Positions 22,561 through 34,677 of a stretch of DNA of 64,000 nucleotides are shown here, one piece after another. Each line of letters starts with the position of its first letter. Position 1 is the first letter of the stretch. The notes below the pieces were generated by a model that ran no database searches, was not told the origin of the DNA, and worked only from the letters and a program-made list of their open reading frames with translations. The stretch lies in contig ML662449.1 of assembly GCA_007570785.1 (NCBI GenBank), positions 12,587,564-12,651,563 of the forward strand. Reading direction: 5' to 3'. The DNA is from Antilocapra americana. Lineage: Eukaryota > Chordata > Mammalia > Artiodactyla > Antilocapridae. Made by a program: the position numbers and the translations under genes.

Positions 22561-24894
22561 AGGAAAAGGTCTTGCATGGATGATCATGTACATCACAAAC
22601 TGAGGAGGGTGATTACTCAAGTCTTTGCACTTAGAGTCCAAAAGAAAAAAAAAAGGAAAGATGTAAACCCTATTTTTCTTGAAATTTTTCCATTTCACAG
22701 ATAAGATGTGATGCCTGCCTTTTGAGATAATCCATGTGAAGTGCTATGTGAGTAGCTCATCCATTTAACCACACTTGAGCAAAGCACACAGCAATGGAAA
22801 GCCAGAGGACAGGAGTAAAATAGAGTGGAAGATACACCTGTAAACTGAACTCTAAACCAGAGCCTAAATGCAGCCTTCTCTATGAAACTGGAAGTGCAGC
22901 ATGGAAACAAGAATGAGCAGCTTGTCTGTGGTGTCAGATCAGTGACCCTAGCCTTGTTATTTCCGTAAGCAAAAAAGAAAAATTGCTTGAAATTATATCT
23001 AGCTGTGAAAATTAGAATAGAGGAAACAGGTAGCCCCAAGACATCTGCAAAGACAGTTTAGTTGGAAAAAGTAAATTGTTTGGCATCATCGGGCAGTATA
23101 AAATACACAGTATACATATGTGTGTATATATCATTTTTTAAGTGAATTGATCTCAGGATTCTGTTTGTTTCCAAAATGCCTTCAATCAAACAGGAAACAC
23201 AAAAGAGCCTGGTCTGATTCCAGGACTCTCTTTTTAGAGCTGCCAGGTCTACCCTCTTGCAGGGAATGAGAGCGGACAAGGCTGAATATTTCTCTGTGTT
23301 TCTGAAAGGGGCTTGGGTCACCGAGTCCTTGCAGCTGCATAGGCCACCTGTGGAATGAATCTGTTGCCCTTTTTCAGTTCATTCTTTCTCATCTCCAACT
23401 GCCTGCTTAGACAGATGATTGCTGGGAATTCACAAATCTTTTGTTTTTCCTTAGCTTTAAAGCTGTAGTGCCCTAATTTAAATTACACTTTCAAGTTAAC
23501 GGGAGCCCTTTTAAATGGAAGACTCAGAAGTGAGGAAGTGAAGGAATGAGTGAATTCTTGAGTCTCTGCTGCAAGATTATCATTTGACCCTCTGAATGTT
23601 TTTCTTTGGCACTTAAAAATTCTCTTACTGGGACCTTAAAGTGAATGATCCTATAAGCTGTACTTAGATATTCGAAAACATTTTTGGCTACCATTTCATT
23701 GGCTATTATTTCACAGCAGACTCACACTATAGGGTTTAACTAAAACTACATCAAGATATTCTTTAGCAGCATACCAAGTTTAATTCAAGAAAATTGACTT
23801 TAAAACGAATATACACTTAAAAAAACATAACTTGTAAAAAGTAAAGACAAACTGTTAAAGTAAAACTATCACATAGTCTGAATTTTATAGGGAAAAAGAA
23901 CTGTAGCAATTACTGATCAGTTCTCAACCTCCTTCCCACCCCCCCCCCCCATGAACAGCTCTCCTACATAATGAGTCTCACCTGGGAAGGACAAACATCT
24001 ATACTATAGTTTGAAAGGATCCCTCTTCTCTTTCCTTGCACCCTTTATTAGTTTTCAAAGACCATATGGTGCTAATTGATGATAAAAGTAACAGCATAAT
24101 TAACAGACTGTTTCATGGACCAGTTCCTGCTTCACCTTGAATGGGATGACGTAAAGCAGGCATCCACCAAACCACTGACATAAAACAACCTAGTCCTCAC
24201 AGCAGAAAAGCAGTGAGTACCTGAACACTGTTTATGGCCCTTTTTATCCTTATAATTAAATTCTCCACTTCCTCTGCTATTAAAGTATTATTTAGCACTC
24301 AATTTAAAGTTTACTGGCTAGTATTAAAGTATTTGCCATACTATCAAAAGCTTAAACTAATGTTAATCAAACATTTTATGATGTAGTATCTGGATTTGGT
24401 TTTGAAAGTTACTACATATTCATGTAAAAAGTTACAAAATAGAGCAAACATTTTGAACAAAAAGGTGAAAGGGCAAAAAGAGAAAATATTTTTCATAATT
24501 GTACCACCTAGGGAAGACTGCATTTTCCCATACATACTTCTAGTCCTAGATAAGAATATTTTTGTCTTAAACAAGAATATTTTACTTGAAAATTTTCACC
24601 CAAAGAGACATGATTTCTATAAAGGTGAGCTTCTGAGAAACCAACTTCCTTTGTGCAGACAGCTGATTCTACTCTGAGGGGAAGGAAATGGCTCATATCC
24701 TGAAAACAGGGCATCATTGTTACTCTATCAGAATTGGCATAAAGCCTTCTTCAGCCAAAAAGAGAAGTGACAGAGAATCCAAGAGCTGACCCGGTCTTAG
24801 GGAAAAGTGGTTTAAAAACAGATTTTACTCACATATGGAGTATGCTAGGCATTTTCCATGTCATCTCTCTAATTATGACAACCCCCAAGAAACA
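22561..24894. other. Repeat-poor 2.3 kb, no gene recognised
   Basis: Frames of 62-114 codons occur on the minus strand (for example 22,695-23,039), but I recognise no domain. A run of 12 C lies at 23,939-23,950. No splice-framed exon is evident. Confidence 0.45.
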
Positions 24895-25095
24895 TGTGTT
24901 TGAATCCCAGCTGTTCCTCACAAGCCAGGTAACCACAGATAAGTTAGAAGCCACTCTCTGTCACATGGTCCTCATATGTTAAACAGGGACAATAATAGCA
25001 CAGACCTCACTGGGTTTTCACAAATACCAATGAGTTACTACAACAGAGCCCTTAGTGCCTAGCCTGCAGTAAGGTTTCGAAAACATCGGCTGCAG
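24895..25095 (+). repeat. MIR SINE
   Basis: 'tttgaatcccagctgttcct', 'ggtaaccacagataagttag', 'taaacagggacaataatagc' and 'gtgcctagcctgcagtaagg' follow MIR order on the plus strand. Confidence 0.75.
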
Positions 25096-25244
25096 TGTTG
25101 TTTTTGCCTTCAGGATTATATGAAATATTCTATTTGAAGCTCCTACCACATTTAGGAATCATTATTACAATGCTTAGTATTACAAGGAGGATTTGTTCTT
25201 AGCCACCCACCTTTTCACTTGGCAGCTTCCTCAGGTTTTCCCTC

Positions 25245-25410
25245 TAGTTCAGTGCTTTCTGTGATCATGGAAATAGTCAATAATCTGTGCTGTTAAACAT
25301 GGTGGCTATTAGCCAAAGATGGCTGTTGAACTTTTGAGGTATGGTTAGTGCGACAGAGGAACTGAACTTTCTGTTTTAATTTTAGTTAATTTAAATAGTC
25401 ACAGCTAGTT
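25245..25410. repeat. Probable old DNA-transposon MITE
   Basis: 'ggctattagccaaagatggc', 'ttagtgcgacagaggaactg' and 'ttaatttaaatagtcac' resemble a common mammalian MITE. I cannot assign the family with confidence. Confidence 0.4.
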
Positions 25411-25463
25411 CCTTGATATCTGAATGCTCCTACCCCCATCTCATCACAGTAATTGCCTTTAGT

Positions 25464-25625
25464 TGTTGTTGCTTAGTTGCTAAGTTGCGTTTGACTCTTT
25501 TGCGACCCCATAGACTATCGTCCTTCAGGTTCCTCTGTCCGTGGGATTTTCCAGGCAAGAATACTGGAGTGGGTTGCCATTTCCTTCTACAGGGCATCTC
25601 CCCAATCCAGGGATCGCAGGCAGTT
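25464..25625 (-). mobile_element. Bov-tA SINE, head truncated
   Basis: 'gttgttgcttagttgctaag', 'ccaggcaagaatactggagt' and 'ccaatccagggatcg' are minus-strand Bov-tA. The tRNA-like head is lost. Confidence 0.92.
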
Positions 25626-26450
25626 TGCAAAGTTGAAGAACTTAATAATCTTTCCAAAAAAAGACATTTGGCAGTTTAGTTTAAAGTGTTTCTTTACAGA
25701 TCTGGAATGAAAAAGGAATTCTTCTGTTATCAAACGCCCTTCCTCATAGCATACAGTAGAGAACTTGTTGATCTGCTCTGATTCTGTCTTTTGGTCAGTT
25801 GCCTCCCTGTGGCCTCTAACCCAGAGCCCCATTCTGAACCTCAAGCTAACACTTTCATCCACACCTGTTGGTGCTGAGTCTGAACTTGACCAAGTTCCCC
25901 AAGGGCAGCTACCCAGTAACTCAGAACCTGTAACTAAGAGGCTGGGTTCGGAAAGTGAGGCAACATCCCCTTTTCCGAGTTCCAGAGTCCTGCTCCTCTT
26001 CTCTCTGTTATAAAGCCAATCTTAACTTCAGGCTCTAGATAAATCACCTTACCCTTTTATCGAAGAAAAGCTATAAAGTCAAAAGCAATTTTGCCTTCGG
26101 TTAGACTAGCTCTTCCTTCTCTTCTGGGGAAAGGCTGCCACCTGCTGTAATACATTAGCATTGGGCTTTTCCAGGGTCACTGAACAACCATTTGCACATA
26201 CAAAATAATGCATGCACAACCCCACCTGCCTTCAACTCTGTGTGTCAGGGTAAATAGAAGGGTAAATCAGGAGGCATTCCTCTTAGTTCCTTGATATAGA
26301 GCAAAGAAGCAAACTTATCTGCTTGAATGGAGCCCAGAAGGAACTGACATCATATATTCTAATTCTGAATATAAGAGCATCTGTTTTTCACTATTCAGCA
26401 ACAATTTTTCAAATTAGCTCATAGAAACCTTCATAAAATCTCTGCTGTTA
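25626..26450. other. No gene recognised
   Basis: Unique-looking DNA. Chance frames only. Confidence 0.45.
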
Positions 26451-26578
26451 AGAGGCTTATCACTATGGCATTGAAACATGTTAATTATCATATGTCTAAT
26501 CAAAAAAAAAGAGTTTTACCTAAAGTTCTTAAAAAAAAAAGTGATAACAAGTTTTTGTATTAAATGGCAGTTTTGGTG

Positions 26579-26617
<39 letters not shown>

Positions 26618-26666
26618 CTTTTTTTGGGTTTAAAAAAAAAAAAAAAAAAAAAAGAGGCTTATCACT
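26451..26666 (+). mobile_element. Chimeric L1-derived insertion with multiple A-tracts and TSD
   Basis: agaggcttatcact occurs exactly at 26,451-26,464 and 26,653-26,666 (14-bp TSD). The insert starts with 34 bp of bovine L1 3' sequence ('atggcattgaaacatgttaa', also at 39,239). It then jumps to unrelated DNA with two short A-tracts (about 9 and 10 A), a 35-A run at 26,581-26,615, the 16-bp T/G-rich spacer at 26,616-26,631 and a final 22-A tail. The parts after the L1 piece are not L1, suggesting template switching between RNAs. Run lengths may suffer assembly error. Confidence 0.82.
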
Positions 26667-28387
26667 TACTCAATCCTTCTAGCCTCATGTATGTTATTAT
26701 CTATTATCTATTCTTCACAGGCCCGGCAAGTCTTTGGTAGGTGAAAGGATGAGAGAAGAATAAAAATTAATAATTTGCTGGACAGTATCCCTGAGCCTTG
26801 CATTCTGTTTTCAAAAAAAAAAAATCTCCACAACTCCCTCCCCTTTCCTATTACTCTCCACTCCCACTGGGATGCCATCAATCACCCACTAGCTGTTGTA
26901 GTCTACCTACACACACACACACACACATGCACTCAAAACTTTTAGGAGTTGGTTTTACTTGCCATTTTCTTCCTGGCAAAAAGTGCTCACTCCTCCCACT
27001 CTCTTCCCTAAATTATGCCTTTGTACCTGAGAATTTAACAAACTTAAAGAATTACTTAGGGATTCCAACATTGAGTAAACTCAAATATAAACAAGATTAT
27101 ATTTACATCTAAAATGCAATATCCAAAAAGTTTGCAGTATGACAAAAATAGAATCAAAACCCAGTAACTTTGAAGCAAAAATAGCTGAAAGAAGAATACC
27201 TTGATGTCTGAGTTTAGCTTTGTAGAATTCATGCCACTGATAACACTGATACAGTGGTAAAATATCTGTGTAACATTTGCCAACCTCTTCAGGAAACTGT
27301 TCCTTTCCTTCCTGTAAATAAGGAAAGTGCTAGATTACTACCCCAACCAACACTTGCTGCCTGCATTATAGACAGAAAGAAGCAGGCTATGGAGGCAGGA
27401 AAGGAGAGAAATGTTTTTGTTAGTGTAGGAGAAGCCTTTTTAAAAGTTGTATCAATAATCAAAGAAATGAATCTTTATAGTATCTGATGCTGCTATGAGT
27501 GTGGGTGTGAGAGTGTATAGTTTTTTGAATACCATTTTTATGGCAATATTTTATTTATGGTAAGATTGTAACAATATACCTTCCTAGTTTTTATTTCATT
27601 TTTCTACTTCTACAGTTTTTTAATCCTTTTTAAAATTCTTTCACACTGTTTTGTAACCTACACAGCATTTTTAATGTCTTGAACTATTACTTTGAATTGT
27701 TATAGCAAAATTTACAAAGTTATTCCCCAGTTGTTGAAGATTTAGTTTCCAAGCTTTTCATCTTAGTTAACACTGAAATAAATATCTTGGTGGAAAGTGC
27801 TTTTTTCCATCTTCTAAGTTGGTTCACCATCCATTACAGTGAGGGGCATGTAGTAAGAGCTTGGTAAATATTTGTTCTGTGAGTAGGTTATTTGTAATAA
27901 ATTATTGGGAATGAGAATATGAGATCAAATATTAAAACAATTCTGGTGTAAACAGATAATGTCTCTTGGTATAGATTAAGTAGATTTCCAAAAGGATTTT
28001 TAGTTATTTGCAGTGTCATCAGATAAGTTGCTTAGCACATCATTTTCATCAATCCATCTTTTATAATCTTGTTAATTAACAAGAGGTCACAGCGTGACAA
28101 TAATACCGCTGAAGCCAAAGGATGTGGAGAGTGAATCAATATGGAGTGTGTGGATCACATTTTTAATTGTTTTTAAAGTCTATGTTTAATATAGTATAAT
28201 TCTTTCTTTGAGTCATCATTCTAACTCACAGAACAGACCATGTAAGAGGATCAGTTAACCTCCCAGACTTGAACATCTTAGGCAGTTTGAGTTTACTGAC
28301 TTTAACCCAAAGAACCAAAGTGAAACAGAATTTGTTATAAGGTGAAGTATGGGCTACAGGACAAGGGCAAAAGGCCATAGACTTTGG
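26667..28387. other. Repeat-poor, no gene recognised
   Basis: AT-rich DNA with a (CA)n tract at 26,909-26,926. The part at 27,530-27,900 has the flavour of an old L1 3' UTR but is too diverged to call. No exon is supported. Confidence 0.4.
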
Positions 28388-28535
28388 CCACTCAGACTGT
28401 GGTTCCTAGACAGCTACATCCACATCACCTGGGATGTAGGAAATGCAGAGGCCCAGACCTACTGAATCTGAACCTGCTGTTTAATAAGAGCTCCAGATGA
28501 TTCTTAATGCACATTAAGCTGGAGAAGCAGTGCTC
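28388..28535 (-). mobile_element. MER5A-like hAT MITE
   Basis: 'ctacatccacatcacctggg', 'gaaatgcagaggcccagacc' and 'tactgaatctgaacctgctg' follow the MER5A order on the minus strand. Confidence 0.7.
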
Positions 28536-28994
28536 TTGACAGTGAAAACTGCTGTGGCCAGTTGTCTATGGGCTTAAGCAGAAAGGAGAGCTCACCTTAG
28601 TAGAACACAAATCTAAAGACAGTAAAGAGCTGTTGTAATTTTAAATTGGGGGCTTCTTTTGAAAGCATTCTCAATAGTGTAAACTGGCTTTTAAAAAGTC
28701 AAATATATTTTATAGAGCTTGAAATATAAGCTTATTTAGTGTCTCACAGTATTTCAGACCCACTTATTTTTCAAATACAGATTAAGTCATACTAGCAGAT
28801 AATCAATTGTTTGATTTCTAAAATCCTCTAGAGATGATTTCAACACTCTTTGCAAAAATTCTTCCTGCCACCAATGAAAATAACTTGCTTCTCTATGAGA
28901 TTTAAGCTACTTGAAAGCAAGAAACCTTACTTACTTATGTCAGAGATTGTCAGAGTTACCTCTCTGGTTGACTTGTATCTACTTCCCTCTTGAG

Positions 28995-29252
28995 TGACTT
29001 CTCTGAATCAGAATCTGTGGGTTTGGAGCTTAAGAATTTGTACTTACAAGTTTATTCTAATGCACAACAAAGTTTGAGAGCCACTGTCTTTCAAGTTTTA
29101 GCAGAAAGCTAAACTGAGCTGTGGTTCTTAACCTCAGATGAACAATGGAACCACCTGGAAACCCTTAAAGAAACACTGATGTCTGGGTCCCACTCCCGGA
29201 AATTTTTATTTAATTGTCCTGAGATATATAGCTTCAGCATGGAGAACCACTA
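28995..29252. mobile_element. Two adjacent MER5A-like MITE remnants
   Basis: One piece is at about 28,995-29,084 ('tctgaatcagaatctgtggg', ending 'tttgagagccact'). The other is at about 29,121-29,252 ('gtggttcttaacctcagatg' to 'ggagaaccact'). Both carry the hAT-Charlie terminal 'cagtggttctcaa'-like inverted end. Orientation was not resolved for the pair. Confidence 0.55.
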
Positions 29253-29603
29253 ATGAAGTGCTTTAATGAATAGTTATCTATTTGTTATTTACTTTGTGTG
29301 GAAAGAGAAGTGGCTGGGGGTTAGAATAGACAGAGTCATGAGCAGTGTCAAAGGATATGGATCTCTACTCCATATGGATATCTACTCCATCTCTTATCCA
29401 TACTGCTCTTAAGAGGCTGCCACTTTTCAATGTCTAACTATTTTATCTATTACTTACCTCTTTGTGCTTTAGTAATTTGCTCATTCAGCTATTTCTTGAT
29501 TTATCAATTTAGGGTATTGTCTTTTGACATCCTGTTATGGTGGTTGAGAATTTACTTCTTTTATTAAAACTTCACTTCCCTTTCCTACCTCCTCACACTA
29601 TAT

Positions 29604-29818
29604 CTTTAAATGTCACAGGGCTTCCCTTGTGGCTCAGCTGGTAACGAATCCGTCTGCAATGTGGGAAACCTGGATTCTATCCCTGGCTTGGGAAGATCCC
29701 CTGGGGAAGGAACCAGCTACCCATTCTAGTATTCTGGCCTGGAAAATTCCACGGACTGTGCAGTCCATGGGGTCATAAAGAGTTGTATCCAACTGAGTGA
29801 CTTTCACTTTAAATGTCA
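29604..29818 (+). mobile_element. Bov-tA SINE with perfect TSD
   Basis: The copy at 29,616-29,806 ('gggcttcccttgtggctcag' to 'aactgagtgactttca') is flanked by ctttaaatgtca at 29,604-29,615 and 29,807-29,818, an exact 12-bp TSD. Confidence 0.97.
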
Positions 29819-30019
29819 TATGGCAAGACTTTTTAGCAAAAATGTCACAGGCAAAAATATTTTGATTAATTCAGTAATAAGAATTTACATAATTATGACT
29901 ATATATATAAAGATTTTCAAGTCTCAAATGGCCAGCAATATTTTTTAAAATATTTTTTTCAAGTCTCCACACACAATCATCAATGTAACAGTTCCATTTT
30001 TTTTCCCTCAAAAAAGAAA

Positions 30020-30780
30020 AAAATCGCCTCTCCTCTTGATCTAATCAAGACTGAATGAACCCTAGGCTTTGAGGTATGGTTGTCACTCTAGGACTTCTCT
30101 CACCATCCATTTCCTAGGCTCCTTGTCACCTTTCTTACTTGACTCTCTGATAGCTCTGAAATAGTAATCTCTTTGGAAAGGGTATATAAGACATAATTTT
30201 TTGAAATTTTGAATCTCTGAAAATGTCTTTGTTCTGCCCTTACACTATATTGGTTGGATATAAAATCTTAGCTAAACAAAATTTCACTTCAGAATGTTGA
30301 AGATAATATTCGATTGTCCTCCAAAATTGAGTGATACTGTTGATACAATCGTCTTTACTTTGTTTGGAAGCTCTTAAGATTTTTATTTTCAGTGCACTAA
30401 CATTTCATCATCATCTCCTTGTTACAGGCCTTTTTTCAATCTTTGGGTTGGCTGTTTCAACCTGAAGGTTCATGTTCTTCACATTAAATAAATTTTCTAG
30501 GATTTCATTTATAAGCTTTTCTCTTTCATTTTTGTTCTGTGCTCCTGAAACTGGAACTCTAAACAATGGAATTTCTGTTTGATTTTTTAAGACTTTTCCA
30601 TTTTTCTCCTACTTTCTATCTCTTCTTTGTCTTCAATATTCTCCCGAACTTCTTTGGGACTTTTTATTTCAGTGATCAGATTTTTAATTTTCAAATTATT
30701 TTTTAAAAGATATTATTTTTCTGCATCCTGCATCAGGTTTGTTTTCTTCAAGTTCATTTTTTTGTTGTCTCTGATGTTGT
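30020..30780. repeat. Old interspersed repeat, family unassigned
   Basis: T-rich DNA with phrases such as 'ttggttggatataaaatctt', 'ctgaaaatgtctttgttctg' and 'ttttctcctactttctatct' that I associate with a widespread old mammalian repeat. No ORF remains and the family is not certain. Confidence 0.4.
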
Positions 30781-30785
30781 GAGCT

Positions 30786-31455
30786 TTTAAAAATATATTT
30801 ATTTATATTGGAGTATAGTTGATTTACAGTGTTGTGTTAGCTTCAGATATGCAGCAAAGTGATTTAGTTACCCTGGTTGCTCGGTGGTAAAGAATTTGCC
30901 TGCAAGGCAGGAGACACATGTTTGATTTCTGGGTTGGGAGGATTCCTTGGAGAAGGAAATAGCAACCCACTCCAGTATTCTTACCTGGTAAATCCCACAG
31001 ACAGAGGAGCCTGGGAGGCTACAGTAAGTCCATGGGGTTGCAAGAGTCCAAGAGGACTTCTTGACTCAACCACCGCTACACACTTATTATCTATTCCTTT
31101 TCAGATTCTTTTCTGTATATGTTATTACAGGGTATTGAATAGAGTTCCCTGTGCTATATAGTAGGTCATTGTTAATTATTTATTTTATATACAGTATTGT
31201 GTATATGTTAATCCCAACCTCTTAATTTACCCCTTCCTCTTTCTTTCCCCTCTGGCAATCCTAAATTTGTTTTCTGAGTTTGTTTCTGTTTTGTAAATAG
31301 AAATAGTTTATTTATCTCATTTTTTATATTCCACGTATAAGTGGTATATGGTATTTGTCTTTCTCCTTCTGATTTACTTATTCTGATAATCTCTAGGTCC
31401 ATCTGTGTTGCTACAAATGGCATTATTTCATTCTTTTTTATGGCTGAGCAATATT
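30786..31455 (-). mobile_element. Artiodactyl L1 3' end split by a Bov-tA SINE
   Basis: The minus-strand L1 3' UTR at 30,786-30,868 ('gagtatagttgatttacagt') continues at about 31,080-31,455 ('gagttccctgtgctatatag', 'ggctgagcaatatttc'). A Bov-tA sits between the parts, so the SINE is younger. Confidence 0.88.
30871..31079 (+). mobile_element. Bov-tA SINE inside L1
   Basis: 'gttgctcggtggtaaagaat', 'cttggagaaggaaatagcaa' and 'cccactccagtattcttacc' give a plus-strand copy with a degraded 3' end. Confidence 0.93.
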
Positions 31456-31464
31456 TCAAGGCTT

Positions 31465-31579
31465 TACTTTTTAAGTTTTTGGTTGCACTCTATGGCATGT
31501 GGGATCTGGGTTCCCCAACCAGGGATCGAACCCATGTCCCCTACATTGGAAGCTAGGAATGCACTGCCAGAGAAATCCG
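31465..31579 (-). mobile_element. CHR-type SINE inside L1
   Basis: 'tggcatgtgggatctgggtt', 'ccccaaccagggatcgaacc' and 'tgccagagaaatccgt' match the minus-strand CHR SINE. Flanks tcaaggctttac and tcaagcctttt suggest an imperfect TSD. Confidence 0.8.
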
Positions 31580-31589
31580 TCAAGCCTTT

Positions 31590-32100
31590 TCTTAATTGTT
31601 AGGTGACCCTTAGATCTCTGTTCTTTTAAGTGACAAAATCAACTAAAAAAGTTATTTGAAAGCACTTGCTGAGGTGAAGGGAGCAGGTCAAATGACAGGC
31701 TTTTCTTAGGATGATCAGTTGGTACACTAGCCTTTTTTATTGGCCAATTACCTAATGCCAGTGTGTGAAAATATCTTTTTCTGAGGCTATTTAGTTTTTC
31801 AGTTGAAGAATCCTCCATTCTGTTAAGCATTTTGTAAGCAAGGTGTAGAAATGGATCTGAGTAACATTTGACTTACTACTTGCTGACCCTGTTTACAAAT
31901 TTAAGGCTGGAGATTCAGGGTAAACCCACATTAACAAAATTAGATGGGAAGTACATATACCAATATTTAAAAATAGTTATCTCCTATTATGGATTCATGG
32001 TGGATTTTAATTTTCTTCTATGTGATTTTTAAAAAAATTATTAAAATAAAGGTAAGTTATATGAAACAAACTGTTCAATTTTTTAACAGAAAAAAAAGAT
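31590..32100. other. No gene recognised
   Basis: AT-rich DNA with no supported feature. Confidence 0.4.
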
Positions 32101-32104
32101 TTCA

Positions 32105-32507
32105 ATGTATATTTCACCAAAGAGGATAGATAGCAAATAAGGGTTAACACATGAAAAGATGCACAAAACCTTTGGTCATTAGGGAAATAACAAAACCACA
32201 ATGAGCTACCACTATACACTCATTAGAATGCCTTCTTAAAACTCATACCAAGTGCCAGGATGCAGAGCAATTCTCATACATAGTTAATGGGGATAAAAAC
32301 TTCTGAAAAAATTTTGAAAACAAGTTGGCAGTTTTCATGAAGCTACACACTTAATTTATGACCAAATAATCTCACTCCAAGGAGAAATGAAACTATATGT
32401 TCACAAAAAAACTTGTATGTGAATATTTATAACAGATATATTCATAATAGACAAAGTCTAGAAATAACCCAATATCCTTCCATTGTTATACCTCTGTGCC
32501 ATGGAAT
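32105..32507 (+). mobile_element. Old L1 ORF2 fragment
   Basis: 'aaccacaatgagctaccact', 'ggagaaatgaaactatatgt' and 'agaaataacccaatatcctt' follow the L1 ORF2 3' order on the plus strand. The fragment ends against BovB and no L1 is seen on the far side. Confidence 0.82.
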
Positions 32508-32509
32508 AA

Positions 32510-32832
32510 GTTCAATTCACTTCAGTCGCTCAGTCGTGTCTGACTCTTTGTGACCCCATGAACCGCAGCATGCCAGGCCTCCCTGTCCATCACCAACTGC
32601 CAGAGTCCACCCAAACCCATGTCCATTGAGTCGGTGATGCCATCCAACCATCTCATCCTCATCGTCCCCTTCTCCTCCTGCCTTCAATCTTTCCAAGCAT
32701 CAGGATCTTTTCCAATGAGTCAGTTCTTTGCATCAGGTGGCCAGAGTATTGGAGTTTCAGTTTCAGCATCAATCCTTCCAACGAATATTTGGGACTGATT
32801 TCCTTTACTATTGACTGGGCACTAAGTACTTC
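32510..32832 (-). mobile_element. BovB LINE 3' end
   Basis: 'caattcacttcagtcgctca', 'gagtcggtgatgccatccaa' and 'gtggccagagtattggagtt' show the minus-strand BovB terminus. It is truncated near 32,832. Confidence 0.94.
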
Positions 32833-32929
32833 CAAAGGATCCTTTACATGGTTCCTCTAAACAGCAAGACCCCTCTGGCATTAAAATATAATTAGATTGA
32901 TAAAATTAATTCACATAGAGATTCTGAAA

Positions 32930-33280
32930 CATATCTATCATATGTTTTTATTAAAAGCACAAAATGATACACCAAAATTTATTACAATACCACAACCACT
33001 CAATTAGCCCAAACCCACCATAAATTTGTGAAGGATTTAAAGAAAAACCTGCAAAAAAAAATAACTACCAAAATAGTACTTGAAACAAATACAATGTATG
33101 TCATCATTATTCTTATGGTCAATGTAATCATAGCCAATAACTTGAAAAATCATCATTGCATCTTAACTATAGGAATACTAATAATCAACATTAAAAAGTC
33201 CCACACATTAATCAAAATTGTTAACAGTGCGTTTATTGACCTACCAGCCTTATCAAACAGTTCAGCATGATATCATGTTG
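32930..33280 (+). pseudogene. Nuclear mitochondrial insertion (ND6 / tRNA-Glu / cytb start)
   Basis: The order matches mammalian mtDNA. First comes the ND6 5' part on the minus strand, whose start codon complement is at 33,102-33,107 and which reads back MMTYIVFVSSTILVV..F.GFS.NPS. Next is tRNA-Glu-like DNA at about 33,108-33,178 ('tgaaaaatcatcattgcatc'). Then comes the cytochrome b N-terminus on the plus strand from 33,181, reading (mitochondrial code) M-I-N-I-K-K-S-H-T-L-I-K-I-V-N-S-A-F-I-D-L-P-A-L-S-N-S-S before homology fades near 33,275. ND6 contains a frameshift and stops beyond about codon 30. Several substitutions suggest an old insertion. It is not expressed as protein under the nuclear code. 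Confidence 0.88.
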
Positions 33281-34485
33281 TCTTAACACTGATAATGCTT
33301 AGCCCATGAAGTCCTAAGAACTACATCTTTAGCCTTTGAGAATATGAGACATGAGTCAAAGAGAATTTGGATAAGACAAAGTTACATCGATACAACTCTC
33401 TCTCTCCTATTCAATTTGTTAAACACAAATTTATAATTATTCATAAATACTTGTTGGTGTCTTTACATATATAATGTGTGTGTATGTATGTATATATATA
33501 TATAAAGTGATAGAGAATACAGAAAGTGGTATAGAGGAGGGATAAAGAGAAGAATCTTGCTTTTTCATAGTAGTGAGCCCAAAAATCACTTTCTGGAATA
33601 AAGTGCATTTTTAAAAGTTTATTCAGAGAAGAGGTAGAATGTATATTTGCAGATTCGGGGCAGGTAGGCAGAGGCCCAGGGAGAGTAATCCAAGAAATGA
33701 AGAAAAATAAAACAAAAAGAAACTAAGAGAAATTTTTTTCAAATAATGAGGAAGTAGCTATGATTACACCAGCTCCCACCACCACCATCATTATCCTCTG
33801 AACAGATCTGATATATTGGCCACTTCACTCACCATGCTGATTTGCCTCCAACCTTCCAATAGCTATTATAGATATAGCAGAATCTTTAGCATGAGCCCAC
33901 CAAGTTCTTGGTTTCTAATCACCTGAAATTTAATATTGTTATTTGTCATTAAATGCTAATATATATGATTACTCAGTTAAAAATTTATTTCTTATTTCAG
34001 CCTTTCTCTCCATGCACTTCTTTGCCATTATAAACACTACCCCTTTAAAAATATCTCATGAAATCATAGTTGCTTCTCTAGTATTTCCATTAATATTAAA
34101 CTTTATTTTAAATGTTCTTGTTCATGTATTGTTCAACCAGATTAAAAGGAGGAACAGATCAAGTTTCATGAGCCTCTTTAATTGCAATTTTCAGTACCTC
34201 AATCATGTTCCTTTATACTCTTTTTCTCTCTTGCAGGCTAAATAATCACTTTGAGTCAGTTGCTGCAGTGAAACTTGAAACCTGTTCATTGCAGAAGCCT
34301 GCAATTTAGCAGAAAACAAGACACACCAGAATCTTCTGTTCCAGCTGTAACTTGAGGATTCTAGTCTTTTTTTTTAAAAAAGCTTATAATTCTAGTTAGT
34401 TTAAACAAGTTTGCAAAGTTGTTGTTTCTTAAGGAATTCTACTTGCCCCAAACTCCTAGGCAGCCCACTGTAGTCATAAAAGGCA
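33281..34485. other. No gene recognised
   Basis: AT-rich DNA with a TG/TA-rich tract at about 33,474-33,503. A 100-codon plus-strand frame (33,943-34,245) is hydrophobic simply because it is T-rich. It has no family I recognise and no exon boundaries. Confidence 0.45.
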
Positions 34486-34491
34486 TAACAC

Positions 34492-34677
34492 TGTGTGTGT
34501 TAGTCGCTCAGTTGTGTCCGACTCTGCCACCCCATGGTCTGTCCATGGAATTCTCTAGACAAGAATACTGGAGTGGGTGGTCATTCCCTTCTCCAGGGGA
34601 TCTTCCCCACTTGGATCAAACCTGGGTGTCCTGCATTGCAAGCAGATTCTTTACCGTCTGAGCTACCAGGGAAACCC
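34492..34677 (-). mobile_element. Bov-tA SINE
   Basis: 'gttagtcgctcagttgtgtc', 'caagaatactggagtgggtg' and 'gtctgagctaccagggaaac' give a nearly full-length minus-strand copy. Flanking taacact on both sides is a possible 7-bp TSD. Confidence 0.95.

Noticed and set aside
33281..33420. Continuation of cytochrome b beyond 33,280
   Set aside because: A few short look-alikes exist, but the frame and spacing do not follow cytb.
33943..34245. A 100-codon hydrophobic frame near the mitochondrial insertion, possibly more mtDNA
   Set aside because: It does not match any mitochondrial protein that I know. T-rich DNA gives Leu/Phe/Ile-rich translations by chance.
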